A stretch of 64,000 bases of DNA, from positions 62,001 to 126,000 of the forward strand of contig JADNRY010000095.1 of NCBI GenBank assembly GCA_015501585.1, read 5' to 3'. Under the pieces are notes generated by a model that saw only the letters and a list, made by a program, of their open reading frames with translations, did not search any database and had not been told where the DNA came from. Positions 43,856 through 54,126 of this stretch are shown one piece after another. The stretch's first letter is position 1. Each line of letters opens with the position of its first letter. The stretch is from Rhodocollybia butyracea (lineage: Eukaryota; Basidiomycota; Agaricomycetes; Agaricales; Omphalotaceae). A program made the translations under genes and the position numbers.

Positions 43856-46000
43856 ATGCATTCAAAACTCCTTCTATCTGCCGTATTAGCATATTCAGCT
43901 ATTGGTATGGCCGCAGGCTCCCGAGGCACTCCTCCAAGTTCACACTGTCAAGTTTTCTAAATTTTATTTTACTAGTCAACGCCATTCCGGCCGCAACCAC
44001 ATCTGCGCCTCAGGCTTCAGTCACACTATATGCTATCAAGCCTTCCGGAGCACTAATTCGTTCCGGTAGCACCACCGAATTGGATATCACTGTCGTCGGT
44101 GTCAGCACGGGTTCTGCAGGCACAGAGACAACATATTCCATTGGTGAATACATTAGTTTACCAGCCACTACCATCAGTAGTGGCCCCGTGTTGCCCTCAC
44201 AAGTTCAAATACAAAATTGTAAGTACTTGTATCAACAAAATCATGACAGTTTTCTTATATTACTTGCGAAATAGTTAGTTTGGTTGAATCTTCGGCAGGA
44301 GCAGCCTTCTCTCTTTCCGATGTACAGTGGGATTCAATTGTTCTTAAAGAATAAACATTATTTATGATCATATACTTTAAGAAAACCTATAAGTATTCTT
44401 TAAGTATTCTTTAAGCGTTTAATGTCTCCCATGGTATTTCCTTGCACTTACAATATAGTACCAAATGTTTCCTAAGATACTTTATTTCTTAACATTCTTT
44501 ACTTATTTCTTTAATTCTTAAGAAATTTTTCTTAAGAACAATGCTGTTAGCAAATCGTTCTCTTGTGTGCAAATATTCATTAAGGAAAAAATCTTACTTG
44601 CTTCTTAAGAACAATAAGAAGCGCACTTTTCGAGCAAAAAGAAGCTCACTGCCTCTTCCTGTCCCCCAACATATCATGTCATTGGCTGCCAACCACATGC
44701 GAGCCCGGCGTCCGGAATCCAAGAATTACCTTCACAAGCAGGGGGGGGGAGGGGGATGGGGTAAAACGGCAGCAATTCAACGAGTGGTTGAGCATTACTA
44801 ATAAGTAGTGCTTTTGTCTATTGTTTGAAAAGACAAAGGAGTGCTCAAACAATAGACAGAAGGTGTGACTGGCCCAATACTTATTGTCATTTCCAAGCGC
44901 TACCGTAACGCGGGCCCCAGCTGTTCCTAATAACAACACTTTGAAATTACTTTGCATCAAGTACAATACATAGGCAGGAGCGGGGCCAAAAGAGAAGGCA
45001 AGAAGATGCGGCCTGCAGGTGGTCAAGCATTTAAAAGTACTTCTGTCTATTGTTTGAAAAGACAAAAGGAGATTGGACAAAGCCCATGCCAACTCTTACT
45101 TATTGTATTTTCTGAGCCAACAGCCGGTGCTTTGACCCATCACATGGTTGATGCAAATGGGCGCTAACACCACTTTGCCTCTTTCTTTCTTTCTTTCATC
45201 TTCCGACCTTGTTGCGCTACATCGGCTCAACCGATCCACTGTCCAGCCACTGTCTGTCACTCCTGGGCCTACCATTTGGTGTGGTGGCTCTGTCTGTATA
45301 GTACTTGAGTAACAGACTTTCAACTCACAGGTCGTTGACACGCCTTCTCGGTTCAAGATTGACTTGTGTGCTGTAGTGGCGCCAGGTGACTCTGATAGCA
45401 AAAGAGGCAAGTTTTTAGAGTGCTCTTAAGAAATACCCTCCTTAAAAATTCCTTAAGATTGATGTCTTCGATGTGAGCTCGTGGTATTCTTCTGATCTTA
45501 AGAAATTGTTCTTAAACACTCCTTTAAGATCTTACCTCAAACCTTGGCATTCTCGTGTCCACTGGTGAGTTTTGAGAGTACTCTTAAGAAAAAGCAACCT
45601 TAAAAATCTCTTAAGATTGGTTAAGTAATTTTATAGTTCTTAAGTAGTTGTATAAGTAGTAAGTAAAGTACTTCTTAAAGTACTTAAAGTACATGATCAT
45701 AAATAAAGTTGATTCTTTAAGAAAATGGAATCCCATTCCTGTTCCGATTCCACGCACGTTGAGATCCAAAGCTGCAGTTATGCCTCCGATGGAGGCCCGA
45801 GTGGTAGTTGTGCCGATGTACAAGTCGGAACGCCCATTGGTACATTCACTACAACGTGGGAAGGGACGAAGGTGCCATACACGGTCCTAGCTGCGCCAAC
45901 TTCGACTTCGACTTCGGATGCGGTAAAACCAAGAACTGGCATCCGTTATCTAAATTTGTGGATGGGTGGCTTCTTCTTCATGTCGTGGTTTCTTCAGTAG
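43856..46000 (+). pseudogene. Array copy 3, split by a TIR element
   Basis: The 5' part starts MHSKLLLSAVLAYSAI, has an intron, then VNAIPAATTSAPQASVTLYA and TELDITVVGVSTGSAG, then an intron after QNC. Exon 3 begins LVESSAGAAFSLSD and is cut at 44321. The 3' part resumes at 45742 (DSTHVEIQSCSYASDGG) and ends with the hydrophobic tail LNLWMGGFFFMSWFLQ. Without the 1.42-kb insertion and its 7-bp duplication the coding sequence would be whole, so the loss is recent relative to copy 4. Confidence 0.75.
44322..45741. mobile_element. 1.42-kb non-autonomous TIR element in array copy 3
   Basis: Inverted ends of about 58 bp: the left end includes CAGTGGGATTC, ttcttaaagaat and ttatttatgatcat; the right end inverted includes CAGGAATGGGATTC with the same inner blocks. 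The target duplication TTCCGAT is at 44315-44321 and 45742-45748. The interior is rich in cttaag words and contains a 30-bp duplicated block (tctattgtttgaaaagacaa at about 44818 and 45045). No transposase was found. The superfamily is not assigned. Confidence 0.75.
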
Positions 46001-46768
46001 GATAAGTTCTCGAGCAGCATGTACATTATCTTCCTCGGTTTCCCCTGAACATATTCATGTTAGAGCAATACTCCGTACGTACGTATGAGGTTCAGTATTT
46101 ACAGCTTTGACATAGCTTTATTGGTATACACCGAGCTTACTAGATACTGTACAGTAGGTACTGTATCACGCTGGACGGCGTCTTCGAGCTCCCTCAGTTG
46201 GTTCCTCTTCCAGTGAGGTCGTTTCTTATTTATTACTTACGATACATTATAGTTTATTCGACTTCTACAATATAGTTGGTTCCTTTTCCCCTGAGTTTAT
46301 TCGACTTCTACAATTCAAACGCTGTATCAAGTTATGAATCTAATGTTCATGTGTGTTGAATAAGCTCACAGGGAGGGAGGAATACCCAGTGACTCGTGCT
46401 TTAAGCAGATTTTCGTTGCTGCAGAAGGTTGGCAGGAGTCATGCGCAAACCCATACAAATCAGATTTATGAACTTCCTCCCAAAAAAGCCATTCGAATAG
46501 GGATACTAGAACCTGAAATCCCAAATATAAAAAAGCCATCGGAACGTAGACTGGAGACTTGAGAGGTGTAGTGCTTTTTCTTGCCACGAGACCGTAATAT
46601 CCTTCCCCCCATAAGTCTTGGGCCAAGCCCACACTATTGAAATTAATGACGACAGCCCTCCGCTTTCGTTGTGGTATACTGTATTTCAAGTTTGTTGATT
46701 ATCCGGTGTTTGATGAAGTACGAGAAGCTGTTGGTGCTCCATCTTCGTCATTGGTTACATTCAGGCCG
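46001..46768. other. Spacer between array copies 3 and 4
   Basis: A repeated phrase (ttattcgacttctacaat) occurs at about 46255 and 46297. An F-box tail relic lies at 46522-46603. The promoter segment of copy 4 follows. Confidence 0.5.
46522..46603 (-). pseudogene. Relic of an F-box gene 3' end behind copy 3
   Basis: aaaaagccatcggaacgtag...gagacttgagaggtg matches 49150-49215 and the relics behind copies 2 and 4. Confidence 0.5.
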
Positions 46769-46775
46769 TATAAAG
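46769..46775 (+). promoter_or_regulatory. TATA box of array copy 4
   Basis: TATAAAGGCGCTAATTA, 82 bp before the ATG. Confidence 0.7.
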
Positions 46776-46850
46776 GCGCTAATTAATATGGTATGGCTCA
46801 TCTAGAACGACACCCAAGCTCTCTCAGAAACTTCGTCAAAGTCCTCCATA

Positions 46851-47574
46851 ATGCATTCAAAGCTCTTTTTATCTACATTAGCATATTCAGTTGTTGGTAA
46901 GGCCTCAGGCTTCCGAAGCACTTTGCACAGTTCATAATTGATTTTACTAATATCATTATAGTTAACGCCATTCCAGCAGCAACCACATCTGCGCCTCAGG
47001 CTTCGGTCACGCTATACATTGGTGACCCTTCTGATGCAGTATTCGTTTCTGGTGGTACCACCCAACTTGATATCACTGTCGTCGGTGTCAGCACAGGTTC
47101 TGCCGGCCCAGAGACAACATATTCCATTGGCGATTATTTTAGTTTACACACTAGCATAGGGAGCCTGTCTGATCTCCCTTCGAAGTTCAAACGCAGAACT
47201 GTAAGCACTTCAATATCAATAAAATCTCGATGTTACCACCGCTCTTCTTATACTTATTACGAATCTTCGGCAGGAGGATTCCTAACTTTTTCCAACTCCG
47301 TGGTAGATGAGATCCAAAGCTGCAGCTACGCTTCTGATGGGGCCCGAGCGCCAGTTGTGTCGATGTAATAGCCAACACGGTAATAGAAGACCCAGGTTCC
47401 AGCGCATTCTTGGAGAGAATCAGTACAACGTTCGAAGCGACGAAGGTGCCGCTCACAGTTCTTTCTGTGCCAACTTCGACTTCCTCGACCTCGAATGCGG
47501 TAAAACCAAGAACTGGCATCCGTTATTTAAATTGGTGTATGGGTAGTTTCGTCTTCATGTCGTGGCTTCTGTAG
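46851..47574 (+). pseudogene. Array copy 4, decayed
   Basis: The 5' part is good (MHSKLFLSTLAYSVV, intron, VNAIPAATTSAPQASVTLYI). Compared with copy 5 it has a one-base loss near 47184 (ccttcgaag versus ctctcagaag). The acceptor of intron 2 is missing near 47265, and there is another one-base loss near 47340 (ggggcccgag). The old C-terminus is still legible in another frame (PTSTSSTSNAVKPRTGIRYL then NWCMGSFVFMSWLL). Confidence 0.75.
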
Positions 47575-47866
47575 CAGCATAATCATTCACTCTCTAGCAA
47601 TACGGACATTATTTTCCTTGTTTGTCCCCCAGAACATATATTCAACGGATGTATCAAGAATTTGTCATAAAGTTGATCGTCCTTGTGAGGGAGAATATGC
47701 ACCGACTCGTCGCGCGAAGTACTCAGCAGGTTTCCGTTGTTTGTAGAAGATTGGGGGCAGTCGTGCGCAAACCCGTACAAATCAGATTCATAGAAACCTC
47801 ATAAACCTTCAAGTTAAAAAAAGCCATGCGAATAGCAGTAGGACCTGAGGTCCCAAAGCAAGAGCC

Positions 47867-47960
47867 ATCGTACCGCACTTTGTCACAGACTGAGACTCGA
47901 AAGGTGTAAATTGTGGTGCTTTTTCTTACCACCCGACCGCAATATCTCCCAGTTAGACTG
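47867..47960 (-). pseudogene. Relic of an F-box gene 3' end behind copy 4
   Basis: This is the clearest of the three relics. agccatcgtaccgcactttg and tcacagactgagactcga align base for base with the intact F-box C-terminal region at 49152-49192. Confidence 0.6.
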
Positions 47961-48115
47961 GGACCAAGCCCAGGCTATTGAATGTAATGACGACGATTCC
48001 CGCTTGAGTCGTTGTATCATTCAAGTTCGTTGATTATCAGGCCTTTGATTAAGTACCAGTGGCCATTCGTGCTCCATCTTCGTCATCGGTTACACCCAGC
48101 CCGAATACTAAGTAA

Positions 48116-48122
48116 TATAAAG
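48116..48122 (+). promoter_or_regulatory. TATA box of array copy 5
   Basis: TATAAAGGCGCCAATTTA, 82 bp before the ATG. Confidence 0.75.
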
Positions 48123-48197
48123 GCGCCAATTTATATGGTACAGCCCATCCAGGACGACCTCCAAGCTCTCTCAGAAACTTCGTTAAAGTTCTCCATA

Positions 48198-48922
48198 ATG
48201 CATTCATTGAAACTCCTTCTATCTACATTAGCATATTCAGCTGTTGGTAAGGCGTCAGGCTTCCGAAACACTTTGCACAGCTGTTAAGTTTACTGACATT
48301 TCTTATAGTTAACGCTATTCCAGCAGCAACCACATCTGCGCCTCAGGCTTCAGTCACGCTATATGTTGGTGACCCTTCTGATGCAACAATTATTTCTGGT
48401 GGTACCACCCAACTTGATGTCACTGTCGTCGGTGTCAGCACGGGTTCTGCAGGCGCAGAGACAACATATTCCATTGGCGAATATCTTAGTTTACCAGCCA
48501 CTACCATAAGGAGCCTGCCTCTTCTCTCAGAAGTTCAAACGCAGAATTGTAAGCACTTGTATCGACAAAATCTTGACCACCAGTTTTCTCAAATCGCTTG
48601 TGATATAGACACTATCGTTGAATCCTCAGCAGGAGGATTCTTGACTGTATCCAACTCCATGGTAGATGAGATCCAAACCTGCAGCTATGCTTCTGATGGG
48701 GGTTCGAGCGCCAGTTGTGTAGTCCATGAGACATTACTGCTCGGTTCTATCAGGACCGAAACAATCAGCACAACGTTTAAAGGGACGAAGGCGCCGCTCA
48801 CAGTTCTTACTCAACCAACTTCGACTTCCTCGACCTCCGACGCGGCAAAACCAAGGATTCGTTCTTCAGATTGGCAGAAGGGTGGTTTCATTTTGTTTTT
48901 CATCACATTGTTGCTTCTTTAG
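48198..48922 (+). CDS. Small secreted, probably GPI-anchored protein, array copy 5
   Basis: Signal exon MHSLKLLLSTLAYSAV, intron 1 (GTAAGG...TTATAG), then VNAIPAATTSAPQASVTLYV and TQLDVTVVGVSTGSAGAETT. Intron 2 begins after QTQNC or one base earlier. Exon 3 has TIVESSAGGFLTVSNSMVDE, TCSYASDGGSSASCV and PLTVLTQPTSTSSTSDAAKP. The tail differs from other copies: after KPR it reads IRSSDWQKGGFILFFITLLL, a more hydrophobic end that still suits a GPI signal. The frame is intact. It is convergent with the F-box gene at 49090. Confidence 0.72.
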
Positions 48923-49089
48923 CGAGATAATCAGTGGCAATGTGTTGAATATAGTCGATTCTCCAACACACGCATCCTTCATCCTTCAGAACATGTACCT
49001 AACCACTGTATCAAGTTTATCATGAAGCGGATATTCATGTTGTATGTTGTAGTTTGAGTACAGCCAATTTACCAGTAAGGAAGTCGTGT

Positions 49090-50607
49090 TTACCTACGAA
49101 ATCTGAAAGTATGCAAATTGAACAGCAAAATAACCCCAAATCCCACAACAAAAGCCATCGGACCATACTTTGTCACAGACTGATAATCGAGAGGGTTCAA
49201 TTGTAATAGCTCTTTATACCAACTAATGGTGACGTCCCCTTGATGTCCAATATCCTCCAACCGGCGAGAGAGTCGAAGGCTACTTCTTCGATTCGGAAAC
49301 TGGATATTCACAGACTTGAGACTTGAAGCGCATCGATGCTCGACCATATCGGCCAAAGCCAACTCGTCAAACGTGGCCGTAGTTACTATCATCGACAGTC
49401 TTTGTAAAGACGGAACTAGGACAGGAGAGCGGGAGCGGAGATGCTTGATGAACAAAGACAAGAATGGACTGGATATGAGGTTGATATCATCAATCTCGAG
49501 CTCCAGTAAAGATGGTACATGATCTAATAACTGAATCACACCATTAACCTCAAGTGGGACTCGCCGGAGTATGAGTCTCTCCAAGGTACAAGACGACTTG
49601 CGAATGAGAAGAGTGAGAACGGATGGAAGGGTAAGGTCGGGATTGAGATCGGGTGATTCATGAGGGTGTTCAACATGAAGGGAGCTTAAGTTCGGCAGGT
49701 ATAATGAATTAAAGATACTTCTAATATAGCGGGTGCGGAAGCGTTTCTGACGAAGATGGAAAGTAAGAGATGTAATTGTGGTCCATATTCGGGGAATGGA
49801 TGTAATGCAGGATTGCCCACTCTCTCTTAGGATTTTCGACGAGGGCTCTCTCAAGCATAGTGACTGCAGATTGGGAAATAGGTCACAAATGCGACTGACA
49901 GCTCCAAAGCACATGTATATGTCAAGAGAAATAGTGACGGTGTTTCGTACACGGGGGAGGGCAAAGTGTGTATGGAGGGAGTAAAGTCGTGGTGCCTTGT
50001 CCATAAGGAGGGTAATGGCGGAGTCGTCGGCATGCAGAATCTCGAGTTCTTCCAGCAAGGGAAGTTCTACATTTACCAATTTCACAATTGCCTCCGCTGA
50101 AGCCTGAATACGAAGTCTGCGAATATGACGATTTGTGAGGTAAAAGAATAGGCCTACGGCTTCAGCCGAGATGACAGGATCGTCTGACAAGATGAGAACT
50201 TCGATGGTTAAGGGTAACCCCCTCGATCGGGTTATATGAGTTTGTAACGTGTCCACAAACTGACGAGAGTGGTCAGCATAGCCGAGCAGACGCATTGGTG
50301 GTTGGAGCACCCGGGAAACGGCCGAAGAGCTCGCGGGATAGATAACTTTGAAGTTTGTCCACAAAATCGGCTCAGAAGTGGCCAGTCTACGCCAGAGGAT
50401 GCAAACGCAGCTGAGACCAGCGGCGCGCGAATGAGATGGGTCAGGATTCTGTTGGACTTCCTTGGAAAGTCCAAGACCAACATCACCAGGAAGTTCATCG
50501 CAAACATGGTGAAAAATGCTCAAAAGCAACTCATTTGGCAGCTGGCTTATGGATGACGCGGCACGTTTCTGGCATGCCCCGCCTCTGAGGAACAAAAGAT
50601 GCGCCAC
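49090..50607 (-). CDS. F-box protein with C-terminal membrane anchor
   Basis: This is a 505-residue single frame. After a short leader, ISQLPNELLLSIFHHVCDEL and AAGLSCVCILWRRLATSEPI + LWTN form a typical basidiomycete F-box. The middle is LRR-like (LRIQASAEAIVKL; LEELEILHADDSAITLLMD; LLELEIDDINLI). The last 30 residues, SVTKYGPMAFVVGFGVILLF then NLHTFRFRR, form one hydrophobic helix with a basic end, suggesting a tail-anchored SCF adaptor at an internal membrane. Pieces of this C-terminal coding region are found behind three array copies, so it was part of the duplicated unit. Confidence 0.75.
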   Translation of the reverse strand: MAHLLFLRGGACQKRAASSISQLPNELLLSIFHHVCDELPGDVGLGLSKEVQQNPDPSHSRAAGLSCVCILWRRLATSEPILWTNFKVIYPASSSAVSRVLQPPMRLLGYADHSRQFVDTLQTHITRSRGLPLTIEVLILSDDPVISAEAVGLFFYLTNRHIRRLRIQASAEAIVKLVNVELPLLEELEILHADDSAITLLMDKAPRLYSLHTHFALPRVRNTVTISLDIYMCFGAVSRICDLFPNLQSLCLREPSSKILRESGQSCITSIPRIWTTITSLTFHLRQKRFRTRYIRSIFNSLYLPNLSSLHVEHPHESPDLNPDLTLPSVLTLLIRKSSCTLERLILRRVPLEVNGVIQLLDHVPSLLELEIDDINLISSPFLSLFIKHLRSRSPVLVPSLQRLSMIVTTATFDELALADMVEHRCASSLKSVNIQFPNRRSSLRLSRRLEDIGHQGDVTISWYKELLQLNPLDYQSVTKYGPMAFVVGFGVILLFNLHTFRFRR

Positions 50608-50838
50608 TATTGATATTGAGGCCTGGGCTTGAGTTCAAGGACTAGGGAGTCATAGGTTCTCAAGCAAGTAGATTGAATGATAAAAGATGAACGACTTACA
50701 ACTGTGAGCTTGCAGAGGAGCGATCGAGTTAATAATCGAGTTACAGCAAGATCGCGTGATAGACTCAGAGCGTCTAAGTAGGCGCTTACGATAATACTTA
50801 CGAGCTGGATCTCTCATGCTTTAATCTTGGTAGTCGTC

Positions 50839-51491
50839 ATGAACACTTTCACCATTACAGCCAATCCATCAACTGATATCTGGCGTAAACCGTCAAACAC
50901 CAATCAGTGTGTATCCTCTTCATATCGGCGCCTATCGATGGCGCTTATCTTTCAATCTACGTGTCATCTAGCTTCAACGCACCTTTACACTCACTTTTGC
51001 CTAAACCAGTACCTCTCAGCTCCTTTGATAGTGCGCGGATAACTTTCGGCGCTGCTTGGACGACGCGGTACGATCAAGGCGGTCTCTTTCTACACTTGAC
51101 TCGTCCAGGCTCCACCGACCGCTGGGTCAAAACAGGCATCGAATTCTACCAGGACAAACCTTTCCTCAGTACAGTGTCTACACTGACATACTCTGACTGG
51201 AGTATCGCGCCTCCCGTGTATAAGGACACGAAAACAACGATTGAAGTTCGCCGAGAAGAAGATGAGCTAGGCAGTAGCTTATGGGTGTACGAGTTGTCTT
51301 TGGGAAGCTCTGGCCAAGTATTGAACAGGCAGCCATTGAGAGAAGTTACGTGGTTCTTTGCCGAGCAAGATGGATGGGAAATAGCTGTCAGTGCAATGGC
51401 TGCAAGACCGGCTAAAGAGGAAGATGTTGTGGGTTTGACAAAGAGCCTAGTCGTCAAATTTGAAGGCGCAGCAGCCAATGTCAAAGAATAG
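50839..51491 (+). CDS. DUF1349 (concanavalin A-like, enolase-regulation-type) protein
   Basis: Exon 1 (50839-50906) encodes MNTFTITANPSTDIWRKPSN. A 65-nt intron (GTGTGT...ATCTAG) follows, then exon 2 from 50972 with FNAPLHSLLPKPVPLSSFDS and the hallmark ARITFGAAWTTRYDQGGLFL, KTGIEFYQDKPFLSTVSTL, SDWSIAPP, EVTWFFAE and GWEIAVSAMAARP. It is about 195 residues, the usual size for fungal DUF1349 proteins of cytosolic, unknown function. Neither a signal peptide nor a membrane segment is present. Confidence 0.8.
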
Positions 51492-52733
51492 TGTGCTGCT
51501 GAAAGGCAAGAGTGTTTTCTGTGGTGAGCCATTGTCATTTAATCTAATCTCTCGAAACAGTCTGACTTTTTGGAAGTTCGCTGTACATTCTGGCTTGTGT
51601 AACCGATTTCATACTCCTCTCATGTACTATTTAGCGACGCACGACAGTGAATTAACGTCAACGTTGTCGAAACTAATAGCTGATATCTGCGCCAGTAAGA
51701 CTATTCGTTGTAAAGCCATAAAGTAACGCGTCGCGCATGATGACACGCCATTTTTTGCCGAACTTGCAGCTAACTTTCCGGTGAACCGCATTCTCCACGA
51801 AGGCAAATATCCTCTAAACTCAATTCACACTAGGCGTTTAGATTTAGATTTTGATAGCGCTGATGTGTCCATCTTAGAATATATCCTACAAGATCCTACA
51901 GTCCTAGACTGACTCGAGGGCATAGCACTATCGCGGGGCTTGGAAATGCATCCTTGAAGGCCCAGTGGAATTTCACAAGGGAGCGCGCAGCACTGTTTAC
52001 TATGTACAATCCCGTCTCAATCACCATCCCAGACGCTTTCTTCTACGCCTCCCGTAACATCCCTTTTCTCAAAAACAAGGACCTAGTAGTGGAGGTGCAT
52101 CGGTGCTTGCATATTTTTCTATCCTGAGAGCTTCTACACTCCACTCTTCCGAGTCAAAAGAGTCCTAAAATCAGGTTTGTTGAGGAGATGAGGGAGCCTT
52201 GGCCTTAATGAATCGGACGGCGATGATAATCTGTAAATCAGTAATGTACTAAACGAGGCGATACAGAAATTCCCCGGAACTATGGATGAGGACTGCATTA
52301 TCAGAGAGTCATGGGTATCAAAGATTGTTTATAAGCCTGTTGTTCGCTGACTCTGGCCAGTGTCTGAACCAATATGCTTTCATCTCCCCTTCTATATGAT
52401 GAACCGCTCAAGTTCTACGGCTGCTCTTTTGGAAATGACTCGGGAGGCCACACTGATCTCAAGTCGCGTCATTCAACTGCAGATATGCCTACAGAAGGGA
52501 CATCGACTCGGACCCCAGCAAATCAATCCAAACCCGAATCTCCTTCCGCTTGAAACACAACTACTCAAACTCGAGAGAAATACACTGGCCAAGAACGCGA
52601 CAGAAACTCCCTAGTCCTGCTAGCAATACTTCAGCCTCTTGACTACTCGGCCACAGTACACGTCGTCAACCACACGATACCTAGGGAGAAGCTCGAGGCA
52701 GTGAAGCTCGCGAATTGCAATGGCGTGACTAGA
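51492..52733 (+). pseudogene. Decayed coding sequence of unknown family
   Basis: Between about 51650 and 52180 the plus strand keeps protein-like wording across frames and stops: LTSTLSKLIADICASKTIRC, DTPFFAELAANFPVNRILHE, RRLDLDFDSADVSILEYILQ and AALFTMYNPVSITIPDAFFY. An open frame at 52360-52614 may belong to the same relic. Stops occur after KAIK, VLD and MHP. I do not recognise the family. The remainder to 52733 shows nothing else. Confidence 0.35.
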
Positions 52734-53392
52734 CAATGCGCCAGCGTCAAAAAATATCGGGCGAAATTATTTCCGAAATTATTGCTGTAATTGCTTACCT
52801 TTTTCGATCAAAATTTCACCTGTAAATCTTTGATAATTTCGGCTGAGAAATATACTGTAATTGATTGTCTTTTTCGATACGAATTTCGCTGGTAATCTGT
52901 TATCTATTTCGTCCGAAAAAGACAATGAAATTGCTTATCTATTTCATTAAAAATTTCGCTCGAAATTTTTACAAGGTAATAACTGGGAGTTCGGTCATGT
53001 GATGCATCTGATAAGATTTCCTGTCTTTGAACGCGACCAAAACGCGACTTATGGGATACTGTATATGCATGGCTGCACTACTCACCACCAGACAATAAAT
53101 TGCTCCAGTTCTGCCCTCATATCCGCCTAAAGTGTTGTCAGATGCATCACATGACCGAGCCTCCCAGTTCTTGGCCAGTTATTACCTTGTAAAAATTTCG
53201 AGCGAAATTCTTAATTAATCACGAGCGAAATAGATAGCGAAATTCCAAAAGAAAAAGATAATCAATTACAATGTATTTTTCGTACGAAATAGAAGACACT
53301 TTTCCATTGTAATTTGTATTGAAAAAGGTAAGTAATTACAACAATAATCTCGGCAATAATTTCGCCCGATATTTTTTGACGCTGGCGTAGTG
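52734..53392. mobile_element. 659-bp foldback element with CACTA-type ends
   Basis: Left end CAATGCGCCAGCGTCAAAAA and right end inverted CACTACGCCAGCGTCAAAAA. Inverted arms of about 280 bp continue through tatcgggcgaaattatt and caaggtaataactgg to tcatgtgatgcatctga, leaving a loop of about 110 bp. AGA flanks both sides (52731-52733; 53393-53395). It has no coding capacity. Confidence 0.82.
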
Positions 53393-53395
53393 AGA

Positions 53396-54089
53396 GGCAG
53401 GGGTGTTCCGAAAATAAAGGACAGTTTGTCAAAAAAGGATATACATTGAAGTCGACCATTGCTCACCATTTCTGCTGATATCAATGCCCTCCACGTTATC
53501 GCCTATTTCTGCTCAAGTTCATTCGCCGATAGCCTGCCGCTTTCAGCTCCTTCAGCACTTTGCGTTTGCTGCTGAAGATGACGCAGCCGAGCCAGCACAT
53601 CGAGCAGGTGAAGAAAACGTAGAACGTGCATCTAGGGTCAGTGTACTAAAAACTGGATACACGTGGCGTACAAGGCTATTCGAGGTGGTTCTAAGCTCAT
53701 GTCAATTCGCAAACAAAACGCCAATTATACAGACTAAAATACAGAAAAAGCATATGAAGAACAAGTATGGCGCACGAAAAGAGATCCTCATACTGAGGCA
53801 GATGTAGAAGATATATATTTGCATTATGCCCACTGAGGATCGTATAAGTCGGTGTCACAGACTAGCCTTTGAGTTGTGTCAGCCTGGCGTGAGCGAGATA
53901 TTATCAAGGTCCGCCACGGTGCTTTGCATTCGCAGAGGTGCTAGTGAACTTGAAGGCACTGCTCTGCCTTCAACTTCGGTAGTACCACCCGGTTATAACC
54001 GAATTGAGAGCTAAAGTTGGACTGAAACATATTGGCAGCGTCAAGCGAGCTCCCGAGTCTCTACGATTCCGGGTCCGACTCATCTTTTT
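53396..54089. other. Flank with duplicated upstream segment
   Basis: From 53826 onward this sequence is repeated at 55365-55550 (agtcggtgt..acggactg; gacctttgagttgt.tcagcc), so the tandem duplication includes the upstream region. A weak coding-like stretch at 53540-53640 (PSALCVCC-like) is not called. Confidence 0.45.
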
Positions 54090-54096
54090 TATAAGG
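54090..54096 (+). promoter_or_regulatory. TATA box of duplicate A
   Basis: TATAAGGCCCAAC, 37 bp before the ATG; the same block precedes duplicate B. Confidence 0.6.
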
Positions 54097-54126
54097 CCCA
54101 ACTAAGCCATTCACTTCGACCACACC

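Noticed and set aside
44739..44760. G-rich run as a quadruplex or regulatory element
   Set aside because: A single interrupted G-run inside a non-coding transposon; no four-tract pattern with regular loops.
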